Position numbers and translations under genes: made by a program. 64,000 bases of DNA. It comes from Paraburkholderia sp. HP33-1 (GTDB lineage Bacteria; Pseudomonadota; Gammaproteobacteria; Burkholderiales; Burkholderiaceae). The notes beneath the pieces were generated by a model that ran no database searches, had not been told where the DNA came from, and was given only the letters and a program-made list of their open reading frames with translations. Below, piece by piece: positions 1 to 8,653 of the stretch (position 1 is the first letter of the stretch; each line of letters opens with the position of its first letter). The stretch is from NCBI RefSeq assembly GCF_021390595.1, contig NZ_JAJEJR010000002.1:1116001-1180000 (forward strand), read 5' to 3'.

Positions 1-606
1 GATGGAGCGATCGCCGCCGCGATCCCGGCCGCGCAGACGGTCGGCTGCGTCGTGCATGCCAGTTGCCTGATCGATGCGCCTGGCGTGATCCGGCATCACC
101 AAGGCAACGGGCTGATCGTCGGCGAGGCGTCGGGCAAGCCGAGCGAGCGCGTCGAGCTGCTCGCCGCGCTGCTGCAGGCGGCGGGCTTTAACGCGACGGT
201 CTCGGCGCAGATCCAGCGCGACGTCTGGTTCAAGCTGTGGGGCAACATGACGATGAACCCGGTCAGTGCGATCACCGGCGCGACGACCGACCGGATCCTC
301 GGCGACGAACTCGTGCGCGGCTTCGTCACGCACGTCATGCTGGAGGCGAAGGAAATCGGCGCGCGCTTCGGCATCCCGATCGACCAGGCACCCGAGGACC
401 GTCATGCGGTCACGCTGAAGCTTGGTGCGATGAAGACTTCGATGCTGCAGGACGTGCAGGCTGGTAAGGCGGTCGAACTCGACGCGTTGGTGGGTGCGGT
501 GCGCGAACTCGGGCAGCTCACGCGCGTGCCGACGCCTTATACGGATGCGTTGCTCGGGCTCGCGCGGCTGCATGCGAGTATGTTGGGGTTGTATCCGAAG
601 CAGTGA
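1..606 (+). CDS. 2-dehydropantoate 2-reductase family protein, C-terminal part (cut by window edge)
   Basis: The reading frame is open from base 1 to a TGA at 604-606, so the N-terminal NADP-binding half lies outside the window. The visible part is the ketopantoate reductase C-terminal helical domain. It carries the family-typical block VWFKLWGNMTMNPVSAITGA followed by long helices. The family reduces 2-dehydropantoate to pantoate with NADPH in pantothenate synthesis, but Burkholderiales carry several paralogues of uncertain substrate, so no symbol is given. The ATG at 52 is internal: homologous sequence continues upstream of it without a stop. Confidence 0.85.
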   Translation, partial: DGAIAAAIPAAQTVGCVVHASCLIDAPGVIRHHQGNGLIVGEASGKPSERVELLAALLQAAGFNATVSAQIQRDVWFKLWGNMTMNPVSAITGATTDRILGDELVRGFVTHVMLEAKEIGARFGIPIDQAPEDRHAVTLKLGAMKTSMLQDVQAGKAVELDALVGAVRELGQLTRVPTPYTDALLGLARLHASMLGLYPKQ

Positions 607-726
607 GGTCGTGGGGCAGGGAAGCGGAATTCGTTGGGCTGGCCGGACTCATGCCGCGAATTCGTCATTGTCGATCCATTCGCGACTCGCGGTGGCCTGT
701 CGACGCTCCCGTGCATTATCTAGAAC

Positions 727-1272
727 TCATTGTGCCGCTCCGGATGACAAGCACGCGCCGACCGTTGAACTGGCACCCACGGCCGTGTTCGGCGCCGCCG
801 ATTGCCCGCACGCCTGGTTGACGGGGACGGTATCCGAAATCGGTGTCATCGTGGGCGGAACATAGTAGATATAGGCGCTGGCGACGCAAGCCGGCTGTCC
901 AAAGGTTGTACCGGAACAGGTGTCGAGAATGCTGTTGCCATGTGCGTCGGTGGCCGTGAATTCCCGGTCGGGAACCAGGTTGTCATATGGCAGCAGCTTG
1001 TAGTTCCGGTGCAGGTCCCACACGATGGTGTACCAAGCCTGATAGGCCTGGCTATGGTAGCCGCCGCCGCGCCCCGATCCGCCGCAGCGGGTCCACGCGT
1101 AGATCTCGCCGCGGATATACCCGTTCTTGTCGAATCCTGTGACATAGCTGGCCACATGTACACCGCCGCACGAGACGCCGAGCAGCGTCGGGTATGCCGA
1201 CGGCAACGGCAGGGCGACCTGAGCCTGCACAACGGCACTCGCCAGCAGCCCCAGCAAACCCATCATCTTCAT
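727..1272 (-). CDS. Secreted six-cysteine hypothetical protein
   Basis: This is a 181-residue protein of unknown function. The start ATG at 1272 follows a good GGGAGA ribosome site about 8 bases upstream. Residues 1-18 form a short hydrophobic signal peptide with an A-x-A-like site (VVQA before QV), so export is likely. The mature part has six cysteines, spread so that three disulfides are possible, and is rich in Gly, Tyr and Ser, with segments such as AWTRCGGSGRGGGYHSQAYQ. No catalytic motif is seen. It faces the upstream ketopantoate reductase gene tail to tail, with about 120 bases between them. The signal peptide and ribosome site make a real gene likely; function is unknown. Confidence 0.7.
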   Translation of the reverse strand: MKMMGLLGLLASAVVQAQVALPLPSAYPTLLGVSCGGVHVASYVTGFDKNGYIRGEIYAWTRCGGSGRGGGYHSQAYQAWYTIVWDLHRNYKLLPYDNLVPDREFTATDAHGNSILDTCSGTTFGQPACVASAYIYYVPPTMTPISDTVPVNQACGQSAAPNTAVGASSTVGACLSSGAAQ

Positions 1273-1377
1273 GACGTGTCTCCCGGTTGGTTGAAGTAGC
1301 GCAGCAGGCGGGTCGGACTGACGGATAAAGTGGCCTCGGGACTTGTGGCCGAGAGGCTGATGATGCTTTGCGGTTAG

Positions 1378-1770
1378 CTAATGGCCAATTCGAGGGCCGG
1401 TTGCAGCATGTTTGCCACCTGTTCGGTCTTTGTTATAGGCAAATTCAGGCGGTGCAACCAGACAGATTGGAGGGGGCGTCGGCCAGAATGTCGGTCGAAG
1501 TCTGAGCTGCCGCTTATCAACAGACGTTCGCCATGCGACTGGGTAGGAGCGCTTTTGGCCGAACATTGAAGTACCGCGACGGCTCGTTGGCCGTGAGGGA
1601 GCCTTGGTAGCGACTTCGGTTTCCGATGCACATCCGACGATCAGCACACTCTGATCCGGTTGCAGCGTAAATCGATCCTTCGCCTGAACATTCAATTGGT
1701 TGGCGCACCCGCCGTACCACCGGCACATGACATTCTCGTTGCCCAAAAATGCATGATTGTGCACGTTTAC
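1378..1770 (-). pseudogene. Possible decayed secreted-protein remnant
   Basis: The minus strand carries protein-like segments in different frames: a Cys-rich part (about 1560-1765, with GCANQLN and IVGCASE) and a later part around 1380-1530 (GERLLISGSSD). The order loosely recalls a small META/HslJ-like domain broken by frameshifts. No complete frame with a ribosome site exists. This is weak pattern recognition only, and the stretch may simply be non-coding. The rest of the 528-base gap 1273-1800 holds the DeoR control region at its right end. Confidence 0.18.
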
Positions 1771-1786
1771 ATTCTTGATTGTGCAC
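1754..1786 (+). promoter_or_regulatory. Direct-repeat operator candidate before the DeoR gene
   Basis: Two identical 11-base copies of TGATTGTGCAC lie at 1754-1764 and 1776-1786. They are exactly 22 bases apart, two helical turns, and the second ends 14 bases before the DeoR start codon. Each contains the self-complementary core GTGCAC. Same-face tandem sites of this kind are a common target of DeoR-family repressors, so autoregulation is inferred. No copy was found in front of the downstream transporter gene. Confidence 0.6.
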
Positions 1787-1800
1787 AGTAAGCTGCGCCC

Positions 1801-2580
1801 ATGAATGACAATATTCCCCTCGCACGACGCGACGAGATTGCACGTCGGCTCGCCCTCGGCCAGCCGGTTGTGGCGGCTACGCTTGCCATCGAATTCAATA
1901 TTTCGGAAGATGCGATTCGTCGCGATCTCCGCGCACTCGCCGCTGAGGGACTGTGCCGCAGGGTCTACGGAGGCGCGTTGCCCATCACGCCCACGTCTGC
2001 TCCTATGGCGGCCCGCATGGATGAGGCGCGTGAGAGGAAGGCGGCATTGGCTCGCGCGGCGACGCCGCTGATTCAACCAAACGAGCTCCTGTTTCTGGAC
2101 AGCGGCAGCACCAATCTTGCTCTCGTTGAAGTACTGCCCGAAGACGGTGAACTCATCGTGGCCACCAATTCCATCGACATTGCCGCCGCCGTGCTTCGCC
2201 GCTCTGATCTGCAACTCATCATGATTGGCGGAGCGGTCGATCCGGTAGTCGGCGGATGCGTCGATGCCAGTGCTGTGCTGAGCATCTCGCAGATGAATAT
2301 CGATCGATGCTTCATTGGTTCGTGCGCCATATCGTCAAAAGGCGGTATCAGCGCCTTCAGCCTGGCCGACGCCATCTTCAAACGCGCGGCCCTTGCTGCC
2401 AGCGCGCGCAGCGTGGTTCTGGTGACTACTGACAAGTTCACCACCCGGGCAGCTCATCGGATTATCGGCATCGGAGCGATCGAATGCGTTGTCGTCGAAC
2501 ACGATCTGCCGCGCGCAGAGCGCGTATCCCTGTCCAAGGCTGGTCCGAAGGTGCTGGTGGCCGCGTCCGCCGACCTGTAG
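1801..2580 (+). CDS. DeoR/GlpR-family transcriptional regulator
   Basis: This 259-residue protein has the two-part DeoR layout. An N-terminal winged helix-turn-helix spans about residues 5-60 (IARRLALGQ, ISEDAIRRDLRALAAEGLCRRVYGGAL). A DeoRC sugar-phosphate-sensing domain spans about 75-255, with the DSGSTN and IMIGGAVDP motifs usual in the family. Such proteins repress sugar or nucleoside catabolic genes and release DNA on binding a phosphorylated sugar. The gene is followed 143 bases later by a sugar-efflux-like MFS transporter on the same strand, which suggests the regulated partner. Two 11-base direct repeats sit just upstream of the start. The effector cannot be deduced. Confidence 0.9.
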   Translation: MNDNIPLARRDEIARRLALGQPVVAATLAIEFNISEDAIRRDLRALAAEGLCRRVYGGALPITPTSAPMAARMDEARERKAALARAATPLIQPNELLFLDSGSTNLALVEVLPEDGELIVATNSIDIAAAVLRRSDLQLIMIGGAVDPVVGGCVDASAVLSISQMNIDRCFIGSCAISSKGGISAFSLADAIFKRAALAASARSVVLVTTDKFTTRAAHRIIGIGAIECVVVEHDLPRAERVSLSKAGPKVLVAASADL

Positions 2581-2723
2581 GCGGGCGGCAAGGCGAAACT
2601 TCATGGTCCCCTTCGGCGTCGGATTCGTTGACTACTTGTCGAAGAGGCTCGATTGCCGGCCAACGAGAATAGTTTCCGCATTTTCCCATCGATCTTTTCT
2701 ATCACCAGGGAGTTCGTTACGTC

Positions 2724-4004
2724 ATGTCTGATCAAGACGGTAATAGATCCGCACTGCGCCAGGTTGCAGCTTCGAGGCTTTTTCTCGGCTCGACAATTGC
2801 AATGTTTCTGTCGGGTCTCGGCGCGTCAGCAGCCGCGCCACAGATCGTTCTGTTCCTGGTGAAGGAACTCGGCGCCTCGCTGCCATTGGCGGGGCTCTAT
2901 TACCTGACCAGTCTTGCAGCTCCCGTCGCAGGCTATTTCGTGGGTCGCTACTCCGACCGCACGGGAAATCGCCTCGGTCTTTTTCGCATTTGTGCTGTGG
3001 CCGGCTTTGTTGGCTGGGCCGGGCTCGCGCTCTCTACTTCGGTGTGGATGCCTTTCTTCCTCGGCGTCGCGTTGCTGGCAGTTTCCGGTGCGTCCGCCTC
3101 GCAGATCTTTGCGGCCGTCCATGATGAACTCAGCCACAAGCCCGGCGGCGCAAATGAAAGTGTCGTTGCCATCATCCGCATGGCGCTTACTGGCGGGTGG
3201 ATCGTCGGGCCTGTCACAGGAGCGTGGGTGGCGGCTACCTACGGCTTGCGCCCCATGCTCTGGATGGCGGCCATCTGCACGCTTTTGCAGATCGCACCTC
3301 TCGGAACGCTGCACCCCATCGCCGAACGGAAGCCGGATTCGACGGGTGAACCCGCTCGACATGCCAGCCTGCGTGCCATGCTTCCACTGCTGACGTTTAC
3401 AGGACTCTTCGTCCTGGTCTACGCAGGGGAGCCCGTGAAGTACGGATTCCTGCTGATCTACATGGAAGAGCACCTCAAGCTGAGTCCGGCCGTACGAGGA
3501 GCCGTCATCGGGATACAGCCATTCATCGAGCTGCTAATCATGCCCTTTAGCATCGGGCTCGGCCGCAGGATTGGCAACGTGTGGCTGATGTGTATCGCGG
3601 CCGCCCTGGGAGTGTTTGCGAATCTGTGCTTTGCGTTCTGGCCGTCCGCGGCGGGCATGTTCGCCGGGCAGATCTTCATGGGCGGGGTTTGGGGCATATT
3701 TATGGTGCTGGGCATCATCGTCGCCCAGCGTCTGCTTCCGAGCGCAGTAGCGACTGCATCGGCCATCTTCATGAGTTCGACGGCGCTCGCGTCGGCGCTA
3801 GGAGGCATCGCGGGCGGTCTTGGTGTAGCGTTGCTGGATCTTCCCAAAGTCTTCCTGCTGCCAGCCTTTTTCGCTGGCGTCGCCGTTATCGGACTGGTTT
3901 TGATGGCTCGCACCGAAAGCTTCAAGACCGATTTGTCCCGACCAGTTTCTTCGGCCGCTTCGACCTCCCCATCAAGGCGGACCACGACCGAGACCTCAAC
4001 TTGA
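2724..4004 (+). CDS. MFS transporter, sugar-efflux (SetA-like) type
   Basis: This 426-residue integral membrane protein has about 12 hydrophobic segments. The MFS signature loop between helices 2 and 3 is visible (GRYSDRTGNRLG). The pattern resembles the SetA/SotB sugar efflux group: charged loop after helix 2, E-P-V-K-Y in helix 7, and a long C-terminal half ending in a Ser/Thr-rich tail. These export sugars or sugar analogues using the proton gradient. The start at 2724 has GGGAG about 11 bases upstream. It follows a DeoR regulator on the same strand, consistent with sugar-phosphate-responsive control. Substrate is not determinable, and other MFS drug-proton antiporters are an alternative. 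Confidence 0.82.
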   Translation: MSDQDGNRSALRQVAASRLFLGSTIAMFLSGLGASAAAPQIVLFLVKELGASLPLAGLYYLTSLAAPVAGYFVGRYSDRTGNRLGLFRICAVAGFVGWAGLALSTSVWMPFFLGVALLAVSGASASQIFAAVHDELSHKPGGANESVVAIIRMALTGGWIVGPVTGAWVAATYGLRPMLWMAAICTLLQIAPLGTLHPIAERKPDSTGEPARHASLRAMLPLLTFTGLFVLVYAGEPVKYGFLLIYMEEHLKLSPAVRGAVIGIQPFIELLIMPFSIGLGRRIGNVWLMCIAAALGVFANLCFAFWPSAAGMFAGQIFMGGVWGIFMVLGIIVAQRLLPSAVATASAIFMSSTALASALGGIAGGLGVALLDLPKVFLLPAFFAGVAVIGLVLMARTESFKTDLSRPVSSAASTSPSRRTTTETST

Positions 4005-4321
4005 CCCATACCGGGCGGCGGCATGATTCGAGGAGATCGGGCGAGTAACCGCAGCACCATCACTCTCCGTTCTCCGATGCCTCATCTCTCACGGGCAGAA
4101 GAGTTACCAGCCGGACCCTATCAGAAGAGTGTTTAGAGCGGGGTGTGGAAACGGAGTTAGGGCGAGGTTGCTCGGGCACCGCCAGACGAAAAGGGCGGAC
4201 AACAGACAAACCGAACCTACTGCCACCGCGCGACATCTCGACTCTACCGACTTTCGCCCGATGCGATCGGCGGTAGTCGACCGGGAGTCACCGGTCGAAT
4301 TTCCCAAAAGCAGCCCTTCGA
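4005..4321. other. Intergenic stretch with no recognised feature
   Basis: These 317 bases lie between the convergent ends of the MFS transporter and the alpha/beta hydrolase. GC is lower than in the genes. No hairpin with a T-run, promoter or credible small gene was found; the open frames on both strands have low-complexity, non-protein-like composition. Confidence 0.5.
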
Positions 4322-5365
4322 CTACGTTACATGAGCAACACCAGTTGTTGTGTTCAACGGATGTGTCTCCACACCTTGCGCTAACCACTCGATTAGCACT
4401 TTCTGCACGTTGGCGCTTGTGAAGATCCCGAAGTGGTCCGTGTCGGGAAGGATTTTGAACAGGCTTGCAGGGGATTCTCGAGCGAACAGTTTCTGAAGGC
4501 GCTGAGCATCAACGGCCTCGTCACGCTCGCCGATGAGGACTATCGCTTTGCCCGCCAATTTTCGCAGGTCCACAACATACCGGTTACGCGGGTGGTAAGA
4601 CGTGCTGAGGCGGTAGGAATATGAAAGTGTCTCGGTACCGTCCCAGAATCGCACGGGCTTGTTGAAGTCGATGACCGGAAGCGCATTGAATCCGCGAATG
4701 CCGAGTGCATTCAGGATGACGAGCCCAATGAGTCGTCGCGTGTGAAGCTGCGCCCAGCCACTGGCTGAACCCTCTCTGAGGGTCGAGGAAGTGGGAATGA
4801 CGGGACTCGACAACATGAACCGCGATACCAGGTTCGCGTGAGCACCTCCGGCGAAGCGAATCACAAATCCGCCACCGCTTGAATGTCCTCCGAGGATGAC
4901 CTGTCCGTGGTGCCCCTGTATTCGCAGTTCGGCGATCAGATCGGCAATGTCGTCTTCCAGTTGACCGATGTATTCGACGTCCCCTCGATGGCGGCCAGAC
5001 TGATAGTGACCACGGAGATTCGGCAGAATGACCTTCGCCGCACCGGATGCGCTCACAGCGGAGGCCAGCGCATGGTAGGAGCGTCCGTGATAGGACGATC
5101 CGTGTATGAAGATCAAAATCTGGTCCGCCGAAGAATCGTAGAAGCGATAGGCTAGCTGCTCGCCGTCTGCGGCAGGGTAGCGGAGAAGAGGTGGCAATTC
5201 AGCATCGGGTGTCGGTTGCAGCGAGGCAAATCCGAAAACGTCTTTCTCCGCTGGCGCTGGACGTGGCGAGGTCGCCACCATCGCGATAGCGACGCAGACA
5301 ATCAGGACGACTACCGCAAGAAAAATCCCTGTTCCGAGCAAGATATTCAAGGCTGCCTCCGACAT
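4322..5365 (-). CDS. Membrane-anchored alpha/beta hydrolase
   Basis: This 347-residue protein starts at the ATG at 5365; an in-frame TTG at 5377 is less likely. Residues 5-32 form one hydrophobic membrane segment (GTGIFLAVVVLIVCVAIAMV), so the catalytic domain probably faces the periplasm. The hydrolase fold shows an oxyanion/HG motif (IFIHGSSYHGRSY), a nucleophile elbow GGHSSGGG and a C-terminal catalytic His in DTDHFGIF. This resembles lysophospholipase or monoacylglycerol-lipase-like enzymes. No clear ribosome site is seen. The gene stands alone between convergent and divergent neighbours. Substrate unknown. Confidence 0.78.
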   Translation of the reverse strand: MSEAALNILLGTGIFLAVVVLIVCVAIAMVATSPRPAPAEKDVFGFASLQPTPDAELPPLLRYPAADGEQLAYRFYDSSADQILIFIHGSSYHGRSYHALASAVSASGAAKVILPNLRGHYQSGRHRGDVEYIGQLEDDIADLIAELRIQGHHGQVILGGHSSGGGFVIRFAGGAHANLVSRFMLSSPVIPTSSTLREGSASGWAQLHTRRLIGLVILNALGIRGFNALPVIDFNKPVRFWDGTETLSYSYRLSTSYHPRNRYVVDLRKLAGKAIVLIGERDEAVDAQRLQKLFARESPASLFKILPDTDHFGIFTSANVQKVLIEWLAQGVETHPLNTTTGVAHVT

Positions 5366-5769
5366 CGAATGGCGCAACGGAGCGTGGATGTCAGTCTGCC
5401 ACTGGTCCTTCGGGTTTGCGGCGTTGACGTGAGCGAGCGTAGTGTGGATCGTGCAATTTGCGACATGGTCGCCTATGGTTGACGCGTGCGCCTAGCTAAT
5501 CTTGCTCGATCTTCATTCGAGCGGTACCGCCGGTACAGTCTCGACTCGCCTTCGAAGGTATGTTGCGTTAGCAAACGTCTCGTCTATCGTGCGCTGCAAC
5601 TGAGAGTCATGAGGCCCTTGACCGTCGCCGTTCGAGGGACACGGCCAAGGTCCGTTCCAAATCCAACGGGTAGCGTCAGGCTGAGAGGATTTCGTAATTT
5701 GGCCGACCGACGCCTTCGCACCCAGCGCTCCCGGGGCCGCAGGCGATTCATCATGCGAAAGGATGGGAT
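5366..5769. other. Divergent intergenic region, nothing definite
   Basis: This region of about 400 bases between the divergent hydrolase and short-chain dehydrogenase genes must hold both promoters, but no convincing -35/-10 pair, operator or riboswitch was recognised. Frames across it are not protein-like. Confidence 0.4.
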
Positions 5770-6474
5770 ATGAAGATCGAAGGTGCTGTCGTTTTCGTGA
5801 CGGGCGCGAACCGCGGGCTTGGCCTCGAGTTCGCGAAACAGGCGCTCGAAAGAGGGGCGCGCAAGGTTTATGCGGGAGCGCGCGATCCGGCCAGCGTGAC
5901 GCTGCCGGGCGTCGTGCCCGTGAAGCTCGACGTGACCGATCCGGCGGCCGTGGCCGCTGCCGCAGACGCTGCGCGCGACGTCACGCTTCTGATCAACAAT
6001 GCGGGCATCGCGCGGCTCGGCAGCCTGATGGACGACGGCGCGCTCGACGCGTTGCGCGATCATTTCGAAACCAACGTGTTCGGGATGCTGGCGATGTCGC
6101 GTGCGTTCGCGGGCAACCTCGCCGCCAACGGCGGCGGCGCGATCCTGAACGTGCTGTCGGTTGCAAGCTGGGTGAACCGGCCGATCCTCGCCGGCTACGG
6201 CGTGTCGAAGTCGGCTGCGTGGGCGGTGACGAACGGCCTGCGTCATTCGCTGCGCGAGCAGCACACGCAGGTTATCGGGCTGCATGCGGGCTTTATCGAT
6301 ACGGATCTGACGCGTGGAATGGAAGTGCCGAAGGCGATGCCGGACGACGTCGTGCGTCAGGCATACGACGCGATCGAGGCCGGGGCGGATGAAGTGTCCA
6401 CCGACGAGCTCACGCGGCAGGTGAAGGCCGGGTTGTCGACGGGCGTCTATCTGAACGAGCCGACGGCGCACTGA
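5770..6474 (+). CDS. Short-chain dehydrogenase/reductase (SDR)
   Basis: This 234-residue protein has the classical SDR fold. The nucleotide-binding motif TGANRGLG is near residue 11 and NNAG follows. The catalytic Ser is in the SVASW segment, and the Tyr-x-x-x-Lys pair is in YGVSKSA. The start ATG has AAGGATG about 8 bases upstream. The family oxidises or reduces alcohols and ketones with NAD(P)H; the substrate here is unknown. It is transcribed alone and ends 58 bases from the convergent DUF2783 gene. Its length is normal for single-domain SDRs. Confidence 0.9.
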   Translation: MKIEGAVVFVTGANRGLGLEFAKQALERGARKVYAGARDPASVTLPGVVPVKLDVTDPAAVAAAADAARDVTLLINNAGIARLGSLMDDGALDALRDHFETNVFGMLAMSRAFAGNLAANGGGAILNVLSVASWVNRPILAGYGVSKSAAWAVTNGLRHSLREQHTQVIGLHAGFIDTDLTRGMEVPKAMPDDVVRQAYDAIEAGADEVSTDELTRQVKAGLSTGVYLNEPTAH

Positions 6475-6532
6475 CGGCGCCGGAGCGCTCACCCGTCGCG
6501 CGTCCAAGGAATTCCGTTTCCTTGCATATGGG

Positions 6533-6718
6533 CTAGGCCGCTGCGGCGGCCGGCAATCTGGCCGCTTCGATCAACGACAACGCTCGCCGCGGGTCGTCGA
6601 GCTCGGTCAGGCACAAAAGCGCGAGGCGCGCCAGATACAGCGACGCCTGCGCTTCGCCTTGCTGGGTCAGTGTGTTGCACAGCGTCGTATAGACGAGGTC
6701 GAGATCGCTATCGGTCAT
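6533..6718 (-). CDS. DUF2783-like small protein
   Basis: This is a 61-residue helical protein. The pattern DLVYTTLCNTLTQQGEAQ, then a Leu-rich helix and a D-D-P-R-R segment, matches the small DUF2783 family as I remember it. Members of that family often sit directly after FAD monooxygenase genes. Here it starts 34 bases after the FAD monooxygenase stop on the same strand, with an AAGGGC ribosome site, so the two are probably co-transcribed. Its role is not established; an accessory or stability function for the oxygenase is inference. The C-terminus is an Ala-rich tail. Confidence 0.75.
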   Translation of the reverse strand: MTDSDLDLVYTTLCNTLTQQGEAQASLYLARLALLCLTELDDPRRALSLIEAARLPAAAAA

Positions 6719-6752
6719 GATGTGAGTTGCCCTTGTTCTTGTCCTTGCCGCG

Positions 6753-8489
6753 TTAGTTCTGCCTGGTCAGCGTGGCATCGAGCGCGCGCCGCACAGCCGC
6801 CGCGCTGCCGTTGCGCCAGCGCGCGAGCACGTGGCCGTCGGGGCGGATCAGATAGACGGTGCCGGGTTGCGCATCGAGCATGTCGTGCAGGCGTCCGGTT
6901 GGGTCGATTGCATGGAGGCCGTTTCCCGGTTGCGCTTCGGCCTTGACGATATTGATCACGTTGAACGCAATGCCGTTGCTGGTCAGCGTCTTGTGCAGTT
7001 CTTGCCATGCGTCGGCGTCGTTCGCGTGGCCGGCGTCGAAGCGCAACGCCGTGAAGCACGGTCCGAGCAGATCGGTCAGATGCGTGCCGGTGCGCGCGCC
7101 ATCGTCCGATTGTTTGAGCAGCCGGCATTCGGGTAGCACGGTGCCAGGCGCGGGGCCGCGATCGAACGCATCGGCGCCGTCGCTTGCGAAGTTCAGCGGC
7201 GATTGCCGATACGCAATCGCATGCGTCTGCCTTGGATTGATCAGCGGCCGCACCGCCGAATGCCGTTCGGCGAGCCCGAGCACGGCGGTGCGCATTAGAT
7301 CGAAGGCAAAGGTCGGTGGTGCCATGAATTCGGTGCTTTTCATGCCGTAGCTGAGATTCTCGCGCGCCGCGTACACGCGTTCGTCGCTATAGCTGTCGAG
7401 CAGCGCGGGCGACGCGTTCCCCTTGATCACACAAGCGAGCTTCCAGCCGAGATTGTCGGCGTCGTCGATGCCGGAGTTCGCGCCGCGCACGCCGAAGATC
7501 GGCACCAGATGCGCGGCGTCGCCCGCGAACAGCACGCTGCCGTGCCGATAACGTTCGAGCGTCAACGCAGTGGCCTTGTAGATCGTGATCCAGATCGGCG
7601 ACCACGCGCCGGTTTCGCCCATCGAGTCGAGCACGCTTTGCACGCGCGGCATCACGTTCTCGGGCAGCACGGCGGCGTCGGGATCTTCGTCGTCGCGCAG
7701 TTGGTAGTCGATGCGCCACACGTTGTCGGGCTGCTTGTGCACGAGTACGGTCGAGCCCGGATTCGACGGCGGATCGAAATACGCGAGACGTTCGGTCGCG
7801 CGCGTGCTGTCGAGCTCGATATCGACGATCACATAGCGGCCTTCGTAGGTGGTGCCGGTGAGCTTGAGCCCGAGCAGGTCGCGGATCGTGCTGCGTCCGC
7901 CGTCGCAGGCGACGACCCACGCGGCGTCCATCTTCCAGTTCGTGCGTTGCGGATCGTCAGGATCGGCGCTGTGCAACGTCAGGGTCGCGCCGCCTTGCGG
8001 CCGTTGCTCCATGTCCGTCACACTCGTTTGCCAGCGCACCTCGACGAGCCCGGCGTGCCGTTCGATTTCGTCGAGCAGCAATTGTTCGATCTGATACTGC
8101 GCGATGTTGATCATCGGCGGCAGCGATTGCTCGTCGTCCTGATGCATCGCGAAGCGGAACACCTCAGTGTCGCGATAGAAGCTGCGCCCGCCGGTCCACG
8201 CCAGCCCCTTTTGCAGAAAGCCGTCGACGACGCCGAGCCGCTTGAAGATTTCGAGGCTGCGTCGCGAGATGCAGATTGCGCGGCTGCCGGTGCAGACGCT
8301 GTCGTCGGCCTCGATCAGCACCGAGCGCACGCCGTGGCGCGCGAGCGCCAGCGCGAGTGTCATGCCGACCGGCCCGCCACCGACGATCGCAACGGCGCGC
8401 GCCTCGCGATCCCGTCCGTCGACGAGCGGCGGCACCACGGCCGGATAGTGGCGCGGCGCGAACGGATAGGGCTTGAACGGGCGGGTCAT
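6753..8489 (-). CDS. FAD-dependent aromatic-ring monooxygenase (MhpA/PheA-like)
   Basis: This is a 578-residue flavoprotein hydroxylase. An FAD-binding GGGPVGMTLALALARHG sits near residue 36. Further on are the DGGRS motif and the GDAAHLVPIFGVRGANSG motif that binds the flavin pyrophosphate and ribityl part, and a C-terminal thioredoxin-like region follows. This layout is that of 3-(3-hydroxyphenyl)propionate hydroxylase and phenol hydroxylase relatives, which use NAD(P)H and O2. The start at 8489 has GGAG 8 bases upstream. It forms a two-gene unit with the DUF2783 gene. No ring-cleavage genes are adjacent, so the substrate is open. Confidence 0.88.
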   Translation of the reverse strand: MTRPFKPYPFAPRHYPAVVPPLVDGRDREARAVAIVGGGPVGMTLALALARHGVRSVLIEADDSVCTGSRAICISRRSLEIFKRLGVVDGFLQKGLAWTGGRSFYRDTEVFRFAMHQDDEQSLPPMINIAQYQIEQLLLDEIERHAGLVEVRWQTSVTDMEQRPQGGATLTLHSADPDDPQRTNWKMDAAWVVACDGGRSTIRDLLGLKLTGTTYEGRYVIVDIELDSTRATERLAYFDPPSNPGSTVLVHKQPDNVWRIDYQLRDDEDPDAAVLPENVMPRVQSVLDSMGETGAWSPIWITIYKATALTLERYRHGSVLFAGDAAHLVPIFGVRGANSGIDDADNLGWKLACVIKGNASPALLDSYSDERVYAARENLSYGMKSTEFMAPPTFAFDLMRTAVLGLAERHSAVRPLINPRQTHAIAYRQSPLNFASDGADAFDRGPAPGTVLPECRLLKQSDDGARTGTHLTDLLGPCFTALRFDAGHANDADAWQELHKTLTSNGIAFNVINIVKAEAQPGNGLHAIDPTGRLHDMLDAQPGTVYLIRPDGHVLARWRNGSAAAVRRALDATLTRQN

Positions 8490-8583
8490 GCATGTCTCCA
8501 GTTTTCTTGCGTTGTCCGCGCAGTATGCGGTTACGGGCGCGCGCGGCTGTCCTCATTTTGGGTACAAGGCTGCGCGCGGGCAC

Positions 8584-8620
8584 AAAAAAACCGCGAGGCG
8601 CTCGCGCATCCTCGCGGTTA
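8584..8620 (-). terminator. Rho-independent terminator of the AI-2E permease gene
   Basis: Perfect 10-base arms (8589-8598 and 8610-8619) form a GC-rich hairpin, followed on the minus strand by a run of seven T (A7 at 8584-8590 on the plus strand, partly within the stem). It lies 34 bases beyond the permease stop codon. Confidence 0.85.
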
Positions 8621-8653
8621 TTTCTAACCGGCCCGCCCTGGGCCGCGGTGGCT

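Noticed and set aside
5486..5773. A 95-codon plus-strand frame before the short-chain dehydrogenase
   Set aside because: Arg-rich, no ribosome site, and it overlaps the dehydrogenase start; not protein-like.
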